From the NCBI RefSeq assembly GCF_900149705.1, contig NZ_LT703001.1:434001-498000 (forward strand): a stretch of 64,000 nt of DNA. The letters run 5' to 3'. A program made the translations under genes and the position numbers. Each line of letters begins with the position of its first letter. The first letter of the stretch is position 1. The stretch is from Sphingorhabdus sp. Alg231-15. GTDB taxonomy: Bacteria; Pseudomonadota; Alphaproteobacteria; Sphingomonadales; Sphingomonadaceae. This document shows, piece after piece, positions 9,450 to 17,117 of the stretch. The notes beneath the pieces were generated by a model. That model made no database searches. It was not told the origin of the DNA and saw only the letters and a program-made list of their open reading frames with translations.

Positions 9450-10742
9450 ATGCGTTTTCTATCTCATTTTTCTATGGCTGTTGCGCTGGCTGCTGCTGGA
9501 ACACTAGCCATCTCTGCTGTGCCGCAAGAGGCGCATGCGCAGAAAAAAAAGAAAAAAGAAAAAGCTCCCAAGCTTGAAATCAGCAAAGAGATTCGACCAC
9601 AGGTCGCTGCGATTCAGGAAGCAATGGGCGGCGAAGCACCAGCAACTGCCAAACCTTTGGTCGAAGCGCTATTGGCGCAGCCACTTACCGGTGATGACCA
9701 GTTTATTGCTGGTCAATTGGCGATTCAACTGGGATCGACCTTGAAGGATACCGGCTTGCAAGAGCAGGGGATCAATGCCTCGCTGGCCAGCGGGAAAACA
9801 TCTGCTGAGCAGCAACCCTCATTCCTGTTCTTCTCTGGTAACTTTGCCTACAGCGCAGGACGTTTTGCAGAAGCGCAGCAAAAGCTGCAACAAGCCTATG
9901 ATGCAGGCTACCGTCAGAATAATATCGGAGCCTTGATTGCCGAGGCCTACTTCAAGGAAAACAAGATTCAGCAAGGTCTTTCGGCTCTGGATAACGCGCT
10001 TGAAGCGCAGAAATCAGCAGGCAACAAGGCACCTGAAGATTGGTATCGCCGCGGGGCAGGCATGGCGATGAAAAACAATGTCAATGGAGCAGCGGGCAAG
10101 TGGACTTATAAGCTTGTTGAAGCCTATCCAACGGGCGAAAATTGGCGCGCAGCGTTGTCTGTTTATCGCGATTCAGCCAACCCAAAGTTGTCCAACCAAG
10201 AAAATCTCGAGTTAATGCGCCTGATGCGTAAAGCGGATGCAATGGAAAGTGAGCGTGATTATTTCGAATATGCTGACGCAGCTGATCCGCGAAGACTTCC
10301 TGGTGAAGTTGTTTCTCTTCTGGAAGAGGGGCTTGCTAAAGGTGACGTTCCATCTTCCAGCTCTTACGTGAAAGAAACACTTGCCGCTGCGCGAGGATCA
10401 GTCGCAGCTGACAAGGCCAGTTTGGTGGCATCGGAACGCGATGCCAATCGCTCTGCGAACGGTAAAATCGCTTTAGCGACGGCCGATGCTCTACTGGGTT
10501 ACGAAGACTATGGAAAAGCGGCGGCGCTTTATCAGGCAGCCTTAACCAAGGGCGGCGTTGATACAGCGCGCGCGCAAATGGGGCTTGGCATTGCTCATGT
10601 TGGTCAAAGCAACTGGGATGGCGCTAAACAGGCTTTTTCCAGTGTGACCGGAACGCGTAAAAGCATTGCTGACTTCTGGGCGCTCTGGATTAACCAGCAG
10701 GCTGCCGGAGCGGCACCCGCAGCGACGCCCACTGCTGGCTAA
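9450..10742 (+). CDS. Secreted TPR-like repeat protein
   Basis: 430 aa. The first 30 residues form a clear Sec signal peptide ending A-H-A-Q. A very basic stretch of five Lys, then Glu-Lys, follows directly, and the rest is helical with TPR-like repeats (A-L-Y-Q-A-A-L and Q-M-G-L-G-I-A-H-V-G near the end). Likely a periplasmic scaffold; no enzyme motif seen. A GGAGGA ribosome-binding site stands 5 bp before the ATG. The Lys codons include an A8 run (9543-9550) with an in-phase A-AAA-AAG sequence. The gene ends at a strong terminator. Confidence 0.8.
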   Translation: MRFLSHFSMAVALAAAGTLAISAVPQEAHAQKKKKKEKAPKLEISKEIRPQVAAIQEAMGGEAPATAKPLVEALLAQPLTGDDQFIAGQLAIQLGSTLKDTGLQEQGINASLASGKTSAEQQPSFLFFSGNFAYSAGRFAEAQQKLQQAYDAGYRQNNIGALIAEAYFKENKIQQGLSALDNALEAQKSAGNKAPEDWYRRGAGMAMKNNVNGAAGKWTYKLVEAYPTGENWRAALSVYRDSANPKLSNQENLELMRLMRKADAMESERDYFEYADAADPRRLPGEVVSLLEEGLAKGDVPSSSSYVKETLAAARGSVAADKASLVASERDANRSANGKIALATADALLGYEDYGKAAALYQAALTKGGVDTARAQMGLGIAHVGQSNWDGAKQAFSSVTGTRKSIADFWALWINQQAAGAAPAATPTAG

Positions 10743-10763
10743 CCGCCTTCTGTTAATGATATG

Positions 10764-10793
10764 AAAAAGGGCGCCTAGAGCGCCCTTTTTTTT
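10764..10793. terminator. Strong hairpin terminator, probably bidirectional
   Basis: A GGGCGC/GCGCCC stem with a 5-nt loop is flanked by five A on the left and eight T on the right. It therefore reads as a rho-independent terminator from either side. It sits between the convergent TPR-like gene and the Lrp/AsnC gene. Confidence 0.9.
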
Positions 10794-10806
10794 GTCTGGA
10801 TGACAA

Positions 10807-11280
10807 CTAATCGCCAATGGGTACCCCAGGCAAGTTCTTGGCTGATCTGATGGTCAATGATGTTTTGACACTCGCAACATTAGGTGCAGAAGTAAGCTTG
10901 CTCGTTAAAAAGCTCTGAAATTCCTGCAGATCTTTCGCAACAACTTTCAGCATGAAATCAATCTCGCCATTAAGCATGTAGCATTCGCGAACTTCCGGGA
11001 GCTGTTCGACATGTTCTTCAAAGGCTTGCAAATCAGATTCTGCCTGACTTTTTAAGCTGACCATAGCAAAAACGGTGATGGTGAAGCCCATTTTGGCAGG
11101 ATCTACCGCAGCATGATATGCGGTAATAATTCCACTATCTTCCAATGCCCTCATGCGCCGCAAACAAGGCGGAGCTGTCAGACCTACGCTTTGTGCAAGT
11201 TCCACATTGGTAATGCGGCCTTCATTTTGGAGGCGTTCCAGAATTTGTAGATCAATTTCATCGAGATTTATGTCAGTCAT
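10807..11280 (-). CDS. Lrp/AsnC-family transcriptional regulator
   Basis: 157 aa, the standard length. An N-terminal helix-turn-helix (about residues 8-55, with N-V-E-L-A-Q-S-V-G-L-T-A-P-P-C-L-R-R-M) is followed by an RAM/AsnC_trans_reg ligand-binding domain (about 70-150). Such proteins form octamers or discs and usually sense an amino acid. The target is not evident; it may regulate itself. The 176 bp upstream, shared with the divergent kinase gene, is AT-rich and could hold its operator. Confident family call. Confidence 0.93.
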   Translation of the reverse strand: MTDINLDEIDLQILERLQNEGRITNVELAQSVGLTAPPCLRRMRALEDSGIITAYHAAVDPAKMGFTITVFAMVSLKSQAESDLQAFEEHVEQLPEVRECYMLNGEIDFMLKVVAKDLQEFQSFLTSKLTSAPNVASVKTSLTIRSAKNLPGVPIGD

Positions 11281-11456
11281 GTATGTGCAATTTCCGTTCG
11301 CGAATCATATTCTGGTTATAATATAATTAGCGCGCCACGCAATGCTTGCTCACTTGTCCCACATTGTGACGCGGCATATTCTGGGGTTACGGTATCAGGA
11401 TGTTGGCGTTATCAACTTGTTAACAAACATTCAAACTGACTACGACGGAACACCAT

Positions 11457-13109
11457 TTGCGCTACGATGATCGCCTGAAGACAGTATTAAAAGGGCCGTT
11501 TCCAGATGGGAATGCGGCGGCTCTGCAATGGAGACAAGTGGCCGACCTAATGGCACAAAAGCCAGGTCGCCTTGTTAATGAAGACGTTCAATCCGGATTG
11601 ACCCGACTGCGCGACCTGCATGACCGGGTATCAGAAAATGATCGTGTGTCCGCGGTTATGGCTTTGGGTGGTCGTTTGCGGTCTGCTCCGTTGCTAGTCT
11701 ATCTCTGCGCCGACAGTGATCCTGTCTGTGATGCAGCTGTTCTGGCTGCTGATTTGACCGATGAAGAATGGACTGACGTTATCCCGCAATTGTCACCACG
11801 AGGTCAGTATAGTTTGCGTAGGCGCACCGATTTGGGACCTCTGACCAACGAGGCGCTGAACATCAACCCATCCGAAGGCGCAGATGTGCCGGATCGATTA
11901 ACACTGGTTTCCCAGGATCCGGTACAAGAAGAGGTTGATACAGAAAGTACAGAAACGTCTCAAATCAGCTCGCTGGTCGCCAAAATTGAAGACTATCAAC
12001 GCAACCGACCAACAGAAACACCGCCATCTACGGATATCGAACATCGCAGCTATTTCGTGGAAACGATCGATGCGATCAATTTTGAAACCGACGATAGCGG
12101 GACAATAATCTGGGCAGAAGGACCGCCTAAAGGAGCTATTGTCGGTGTAACCATTGCGGAACCCACATTTGACGATGGGCCCGGTCCGGATGCGTATGGA
12201 GCGGCGGCATTTAGGCAAAGAATGCCTCTTGAAAATGCGCGCATGCGTTTGTGCGGCGCACCCATTGTCGCAGGGGACTGGCGGATGTCTGCCATCCCCT
12301 ATTTTGGCGATGAAACAGGCAGGTTCAAAGGATATCGTGGCGTCATGCGGCGACCCAATGCCGCAGAGGATGCGGGTCACAATAGTCTAGATGTGGAACG
12401 CCGCGAGCAGTTGCAGCAGCTGATCCATGAACTGCGCACGCCGTTGAACGCGATTATTGGATTTAGTGAAATTATCGAGCAGCAACTTTTTGGGCCAGCT
12501 TCATTTGAATATCGAACTCTGTCACGCAATATTTCTGATGAGGCGCAGCGTCTGCTCACCGGTTTCGAGGATCTGGATATTGCGGCGAAAATCGATGCTG
12601 GCCAAATGGAAAGCCTGTCAGGGGTGACAGAACCTGAGTGGTTACTCGATCGTCTGGCCCAGAGACTGCAAAGTCTTACCGAAAGTAAGTCCGTTGATTT
12701 GCATATCAACAAAGCGGAACCTCTCCGTCCATTTGCACTGGACAGCGATTCGGTGGAACGGATTTTTGCACGCCTGCTATCGGCTGCGATAATCGCGTGT
12801 GAAAATGGTGAGGAATTGAAGGCAGACCTGCGAACGCGGATTGGTGCGCAGCCAGTCAACTTTTTCAGCTTGTCTCGGCCCTCACGAATCGCCGGAGTTC
12901 CCGAAGACGAGTTGCTTGATCCTTCGCAAGGCATCGAAGGGGATGTTAGTGACGCACCTCTATTGGGGCTCGGTTTTTCTCTTCGTTTGGTGCGGAATCT
13001 AGCAAAATCGGCCAATGGCGCCCTATCAATTACAGACGACAAGATTGGCTTGACCCTACCAGCAGTGGCGACTAGCGAACTCAACATAAGAGAAACTGAA
13101 TCTGAATAG
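11457..13109 (+). CDS. Sensor histidine kinase with degenerate ATP-binding domain
   Basis: 550 aa, starting at TTG. No membrane span or signal peptide is visible, so it is probably cytoplasmic. A PAS-like region may lie around residues 200-300. The HisKA helix with phospho-acceptor His324 (I-H-E-L-R-T-P-L-N-A-I) is intact. The ATPase domain is eroded: the N-box Asn is replaced (R-L-L-S-A-A-I-I), the D-x-G-x-G motif cannot be found where G-V-P-E-D-E-L aligns, and only the later G-L-G-F-S-L box survives. It may act as a phosphotransfer or scaffold protein. No response regulator is adjacent; the deacetylase-like gene follows after 37 bp. Confidence 0.75.
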   Translation: MRYDDRLKTVLKGPFPDGNAAALQWRQVADLMAQKPGRLVNEDVQSGLTRLRDLHDRVSENDRVSAVMALGGRLRSAPLLVYLCADSDPVCDAAVLAADLTDEEWTDVIPQLSPRGQYSLRRRTDLGPLTNEALNINPSEGADVPDRLTLVSQDPVQEEVDTESTETSQISSLVAKIEDYQRNRPTETPPSTDIEHRSYFVETIDAINFETDDSGTIIWAEGPPKGAIVGVTIAEPTFDDGPGPDAYGAAAFRQRMPLENARMRLCGAPIVAGDWRMSAIPYFGDETGRFKGYRGVMRRPNAAEDAGHNSLDVERREQLQQLIHELRTPLNAIIGFSEIIEQQLFGPASFEYRTLSRNISDEAQRLLTGFEDLDIAAKIDAGQMESLSGVTEPEWLLDRLAQRLQSLTESKSVDLHINKAEPLRPFALDSDSVERIFARLLSAAIIACENGEELKADLRTRIGAQPVNFFSLSRPSRIAGVPEDELLDPSQGIEGDVSDAPLLGLGFSLRLVRNLAKSANGALSITDDKIGLTLPAVATSELNIRETESE

Positions 13110-13146
13110 TCTGATTTGAGTAGGGATTGATTTAACCAGCGAGGCC

Positions 13147-14172
13147 GTGATGTTTGCGAGGGCGAAACAAGCCTCTCAAAGCTTTGGTATAAACAGCCAA
13201 GTGCGTTGGCCGACCGATATCGGGCGCCGGTTTCTGATCACTGTCGACACAGAGGAAGAATTTGACTGGGAAGGCCCTTTTTCACGCAGCGGCCACACCA
13301 ATATATCGGTCGGCAAGTTGGAACGCTTCCAATCCTTTGTTGAAAAATACGGGATCGAACCGGTCTATTTCGTTGACTACTCGATTGTTGAGGAAGAAAA
13401 ATCAGCAGCATTTCTCAAATCTGTGACAGCGCAGAAAAAAGCAGCTGTCGGGGTTCATTTGCATCCCTGGATCAATCCACCTTTCGAAGAAGAGTTGAAT
13501 AACTATAATAGTTATGCGGGGAATCTTCCGAAAGAACTTGAGGAAAACAAGATTGTCGCTTTGCGGGATGCGATCAAAAGCAAGATCGGGAAGCAGCCGA
13601 TAATTTATAGGGCAGGGCGCTATGGCGTTGGTCCCAACACAATTGAAATATTATCGCAACTTGGCTTTGTCGCCGATAGTAGCGTGCGTGCATGGTTTGA
13701 TTATAGTAGCCAATCAGGACCAGATTTTGCCCATATCGGCCCAGAACCCTTTTGGCTTGATCCGCAACAACGGCTTCTGGAGCTACCTCTGACCAGCGTC
13801 TATTCGGGAATGTTGCGCAAACAGGCAAATCTTCTGTCGCCCTGGTTTAACCGGTCTAAAGCCGCCGCTGCACTATTCTCAAATTCAAAACTGCTGGAGC
13901 GTATTCCATTGACCCCCGAAGGCGTTTCCGCGCGGGAGGCAAAAGAGGCAATAGATATCGCCCTCGATGATGAACTTAAGCTTTTGGTGTTTTCTTTCCA
14001 CTCGCCGTCTCTGTCCAAGGGACACACGCCTTATGTGCAAACGGATGATGATCTGGATCGTTTTTATGACTGGTGGCGCGAGATTATCGATCATCTGCTG
14101 GAATCCGGAGTGTCGCCAATTGGTTTGAATGAGTTAATTGGCGCGTGTGGCTTGGATACAGAAAAAGCATAG
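13147..14172 (+). CDS. Polysaccharide deacetylase-like (NodB-fold) protein
   Basis: 341 aa. The start T-V-D-T-E-E-E-F, the G-V-H-L-H-P-W metal-binding stretch and the Y-R-A-G-R-Y-G motif match carbohydrate esterase 4-like proteins found in polysaccharide and sugar-modification clusters. These remove acetyl groups from sugars using a divalent metal. No signal peptide is seen, so a cytoplasmic or lipid-linked substrate is possible. The start could be GTG 13147 or ATG 13150; GCGAGG lies just upstream. Same strand as the kinase gene before it. Confidence 0.8.
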   Translation: MMFARAKQASQSFGINSQVRWPTDIGRRFLITVDTEEEFDWEGPFSRSGHTNISVGKLERFQSFVEKYGIEPVYFVDYSIVEEEKSAAFLKSVTAQKKAAVGVHLHPWINPPFEEELNNYNSYAGNLPKELEENKIVALRDAIKSKIGKQPIIYRAGRYGVGPNTIEILSQLGFVADSSVRAWFDYSSQSGPDFAHIGPEPFWLDPQQRLLELPLTSVYSGMLRKQANLLSPWFNRSKAAAALFSNSKLLERIPLTPEGVSAREAKEAIDIALDDELKLLVFSFHSPSLSKGHTPYVQTDDDLDRFYDWWREIIDHLLESGVSPIGLNELIGACGLDTEKA

Positions 14173-14293
14173 TCAGACCTGCTTCGTGTTCCGGCACGAC
14201 TTTTATTTCGTTTGCGGCTTGCCAAATCGTCTGCGCTTCCGCTATCGGAGCGATCCTTGAAGGACAGTATATCATTAGGATGCTGTTGTTCTG

Positions 14294-14370
14294 GGGCCTG
14301 TAGCTCAGTTGGTTAGAGCTGGCCGCTCATAACGGCTAGGTCGGGGGTTCGAGTCCCTCCGGGCCCACCA
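14294..14370 (+). tRNA. tRNA with CAT anticodon, probably tRNA-Ile2 (lysidine type)
   Basis: A 77-nt cloverleaf with encoded CCA. The acceptor stem G-G-G-C-C-T-G pairs with C-G-G-G-C-C-C (one G-T pair), and the anticodon loop is C-T-C-A-T-A-A. A CAT anticodon can be Met or lysidine-modified Ile. The acceptor stem matches what I recall for alphaproteobacterial tRNA-Ile(GAT), favouring Ile2, but sequence alone does not settle it. Confidence 0.93.
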
Positions 14371-14385
14371 ACCTCTTGTAAAGCG

Positions 14386-14406
14386 GGGCGACAAGTCGCC
14401 CTTTTT
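14386..14406 (+). terminator. Rho-independent terminator after the CAT tRNA
   Basis: A GGGCGA/TCGCCC stem with a short loop is followed by five T. It starts 15 nt after the tRNA CCA end. Confidence 0.85.
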
Positions 14407-14475
14407 ACGGTAGGTTAGAAATAGACGTAAAAACTCTTTGCTTTTCCCTGAATCACAGCTAGGGGAAGCGCGCGT

Positions 14476-14555
<80 letters not shown>

Positions 14556-14601
14556 TTCGAAAACAGAGCCGATCCGGCAGGCCGGTGGAGCGGTTTTCGA
14601 A
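14556..14601. repeat. Perfect 9-bp inverted repeat just after tRNA-Pro
   Basis: Arms TTCGAAAAC (14556-14564) and GTTTTCGAA (14593-14601) are exact inverse complements around a GC-rich 28-nt centre that can itself fold (CCGG-CAGG-CCGG). It begins 4 nt after the tRNA CCA end. No T-run follows either arm, so it is not a standard terminator; it may be a processing or termination structure or a relic site. Confidence 0.6.
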
Positions 14602-14742
14602 CCCATGGTCATCTCATTCGCAATGAACGTTGAAGGCAAAGGACCGTGCCTGCGTACCTAATTTGGTCTGCAGATCGAATTTACAAGCGATTACATCCAT
14701 TTTCGATATAATCATGAGGCGGGGCAGCTTTGGAGATCAGAT

Positions 14743-14859
14743 ATGCCCGTAAAACTCATAATTGGCTATGCAGCAATAGCATTTATGATTGGCATATGCA
14801 TTGCGGCCTTTGTGATCTTTCGTAAGGATCGTAAGGCCAAGCGTCGTCGGGATCGTTAG
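14743..14859 (+). CDS. 38-aa single-span membrane microprotein
   Basis: A 38-aa frame starting at ATG 14743 with GGAG about 8 bp upstream. Residues 4-25 form one hydrophobic span and the rest is a basic tail (F-R-K-D-R-K-A-K-R-R-R-D-R). This follows the positive-inside rule, with the tail in the cytoplasm. No homologue is recognised. Length, ribosome-binding site and shape together support a real gene, but there is no other evidence. Confidence 0.55.
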   Translation: MPVKLIIGYAAIAFMIGICIAAFVIFRKDRKAKRRRDR

Positions 14860-14891
14860 ATTGGTATGACAGTTCGTCATAGGCCAATATC

Positions 14892-15191
14892 CTAGCAGGC
14901 GTGGGCGACTGCCCTCTTGCGATCCAGGCGTTCCATCATGCTTTTGATAACGGCAGGGTGGAACGTATAGTCAATCTGACAGCCATATTCGTCATCTTTT
15001 TTCCAAAGCAGATTAGCCGTCAAGATGTTCATGCTTGGTATCTTGAGCGTTAGACCGATTTCGGGGTTCAACTGCGCAGCGCATTCAATCTTGATAATGG
15101 TATCGGATATTGTCTTGACCACACATGGTATGCTGGATGAATTGCTCTGTTTCACTTGCGCATCAATATGCAATGAATCGCCGTAAATCAT
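14892..15191 (-). CDS. PilZ-like domain protein (divergent)
   Basis: About 99 aa from ATG 15191, which has GGGAGAG six bases upstream; the open frame continues to 15263 but that part looks non-coding. The beta-rich composition, ending W-K-K-D-D-E-Y-G-C-Q-I followed by a helix, resembles small alphaproteobacterial PilZ proteins. The c-di-GMP-binding R-x-x-x-R and D/N-x-S-x-x-G motifs are not visible, so ligand binding is doubtful. Family call tentative. Confidence 0.55.
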   Translation of the reverse strand: MIYGDSLHIDAQVKQSNSSSIPCVVKTISDTIIKIECAAQLNPEIGLTLKIPSMNILTANLLWKKDDEYGCQIDYTFHPAVIKSMMERLDRKRAVAHAC

Positions 15192-15365
15192 ATCTTGCTC
15201 TCCCGTCGTTGCGTGTCTGCAAAGATCTGCAACTGGCACCGGCGGTTTGGCCGATAATGTCAAGATAGACGAAGCGGACTAAGGTCAACTATCAGGATAT
15301 GGTTAACATAGGTCGTCCAGAATTAACCACAAACGCACTCTAGCCAAGAATTTGACTGGATCGTC

Positions 15366-15623
15366 CTATTCTTGCTCCTCAGAATCTTCAGCGGCAGGCT
15401 CTGTTGTGTTCGAGCGCGTGAAACCATCTGCGGAGAGATCTTGTTCAATCTCCGATTGCAGGACCTTCACGGCCTCATCTGCCGCTTCCTCGAGAGATTT
15501 TGCATCACCTTCAATCTGATTTTCCATTTCCAAAACAGCCTCCTCGCCCTGTTCTTCAACGGGAACTTCTGAGCAAGCTGTCAGGATTGCAAAAACACTG
15601 ACAAGAAGAGGCAGTTTGGGCAT
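15366..15623 (-). CDS. Small acidic lipoprotein
   Basis: 85 aa. A short signal peptide ends in the lipobox L-T-A-C, placing lipidated Cys at residue 17. The mature part is strongly acidic (many Glu and Asp) and probably helical, with heptad-like spacing. Function unknown. It starts 3 bp after the stop of the M28 peptidase gene, so it is the second gene of that operon and may sit with the peptidase at the envelope. Confidence 0.75.
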   Translation of the reverse strand: MPKLPLLVSVFAILTACSEVPVEEQGEEAVLEMENQIEGDAKSLEEAADEAVKVLQSEIEQDLSADGFTRSNTTEPAAEDSEEQE

Positions 15624-15626
15624 TTG

Positions 15627-17003
15627 CTATTCCTTGGACGGCATAGTGAAGCTGGTTTCGCTATTTGCGATGATCGAGAGCACAGTGCTCCATGCTGCAA
15701 CATTTTGACGCACTTGTTCTGGGTCAATTTTATCCAACGTATCATCCGGTGTGTGGTGCAGATCGAAATAGCGGGTACCATCTTGTTGCAGGTCGATAAC
15801 GGCAAGATTGTTGCTGGCGATTATGTCACGCACATCTGCTCCGCCAGTAGCTGGAGGGCCGAATGCACCAATGCCGAGTGGTAGGAGCGCCTGCGCGATT
15901 TGCTTTTGCACATCTTCGGCCGTTTCGGGCAGTTTAAACTCCACGCGCCAAACCTTGTCTGCTCCGAAATCAGATTCCATCGCAATAGCGTGTTTGCTTC
16001 CAGTGTGCGCCTCTGCATAGGCTTTGCCACCCCAAAGACCGACTTCTTCTGCTCCAGCCCATAAAATTCGGATCGTGCGCAGCGGTTGATCATGATCCAT
16101 GATCTTTTTGGCCGCAGCAGTAACAATGCCGCATCCGGCTGCATCATCAAACGCACCCGTCGACAGATCCCAGCTATCGAGATGGCAAGCGATCAGGATC
16201 ATGCCTTTCGAAGGATCACGCCCGGGTACTTCCGCGATGACGTTGCCGGATTCCTGCTGCCCGATATTTTTTGGGGTCATCACCAGTTTCATGGTTACAG
16301 GTTTGCCCAATTTGACCATCCGTTCCAGATTATCGGCATCAGGCAACGACAAAGCGCCCGCTGGAATCGGTTTTACGCCTTCCGCAAAATTCATGTTTCC
16401 GGTGTGCGGATTGCGGTGATAATCAGTACCGATAGACTTGATCACATAGGCTGCGGCACCCTTTCTGGAAGCCACGCTTGGCCCAATCCAACGCACCGGC
16501 CCATAAGTTCCATAGCCAGAACCATCTTGCGTACGATGCATGTCATGGGTCACGAAAGCGATTTTACCGGCAAGACTACCATCCGGAACCGCCTGCATTG
16601 CGGCAAGGGAATCGAAATAGGCAACTTCTGCTTCAATTCCGGTTTCGCCGGTACTTGCACTGTTACCTAAAGCCGTAACGTGGAATTTTTGAGGGTAGGG
16701 GGCTGTGATCTCGGCGGTTTCTGCGCCACGAACCCATGTGGGCATCATGAATGGTTCATTGCGGACATTCTGGAACCCGAGCGCCTTCAGTTTTTTCACC
16801 GACCAGTCGCGTGCACGCGCTTCCGCTTCGGTCCCTGCCTGACGAGGACCGACTTCGGTCGTCAATCCTTCGGTAATTTCATAAGCCAGAGTGTCTTCCA
16901 ACGCCTTAGCCTGAATAGCCGCCGGATCATGAGATTCCGCTAATACAGCATTGGAGAAAAGCAGCGCGGTGGCGCCAGTGAGCAGCAAGGTTGTTTTTGT
17001 CAT
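15627..17003 (-). CDS. Secreted M28-family zinc metallopeptidase
   Basis: 458 aa from ATG 17003, which begins a clear signal peptide cut near A-L-A-E; the frame extends further upstream but without sense. M28 ligands are visible in order: His and Asp in A-C-H-L-D-S-W-D, the bridging Asp in G-A-F-D-D-A-A-G, the catalytic Glu pair in A-G-A-E-E-V-G, Asp in S-D-F-G-A-D and the last His in H-H-T-P-D-D-T. The fold matches aminopeptidases or carboxypeptidases acting in the periplasm. Co-transcribed with the small lipoprotein gene 3 bp downstream. Confidence 0.9.
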   Translation of the reverse strand: MTKTTLLLTGATALLFSNAVLAESHDPAAIQAKALEDTLAYEITEGLTTEVGPRQAGTEAEARARDWSVKKLKALGFQNVRNEPFMMPTWVRGAETAEITAPYPQKFHVTALGNSASTGETGIEAEVAYFDSLAAMQAVPDGSLAGKIAFVTHDMHRTQDGSGYGTYGPVRWIGPSVASRKGAAAYVIKSIGTDYHRNPHTGNMNFAEGVKPIPAGALSLPDADNLERMVKLGKPVTMKLVMTPKNIGQQESGNVIAEVPGRDPSKGMILIACHLDSWDLSTGAFDDAAGCGIVTAAAKKIMDHDQPLRTIRILWAGAEEVGLWGGKAYAEAHTGSKHAIAMESDFGADKVWRVEFKLPETAEDVQKQIAQALLPLGIGAFGPPATGGADVRDIIASNNLAVIDLQQDGTRYFDLHHTPDDTLDKIDPEQVRQNVAAWSTVLSIIANSETSFTMPSKE

Positions 17004-17117
17004 GGATGACTGCCTAACTTGCCTTTCGCTGTTTGCCAATGCTCTCTTGCGAGTCCGCATGCATTTCGCTAGGCGGTGCGCAAATCTATTCCCACTACAG
17101 TCAAAGGATACCGCCAG

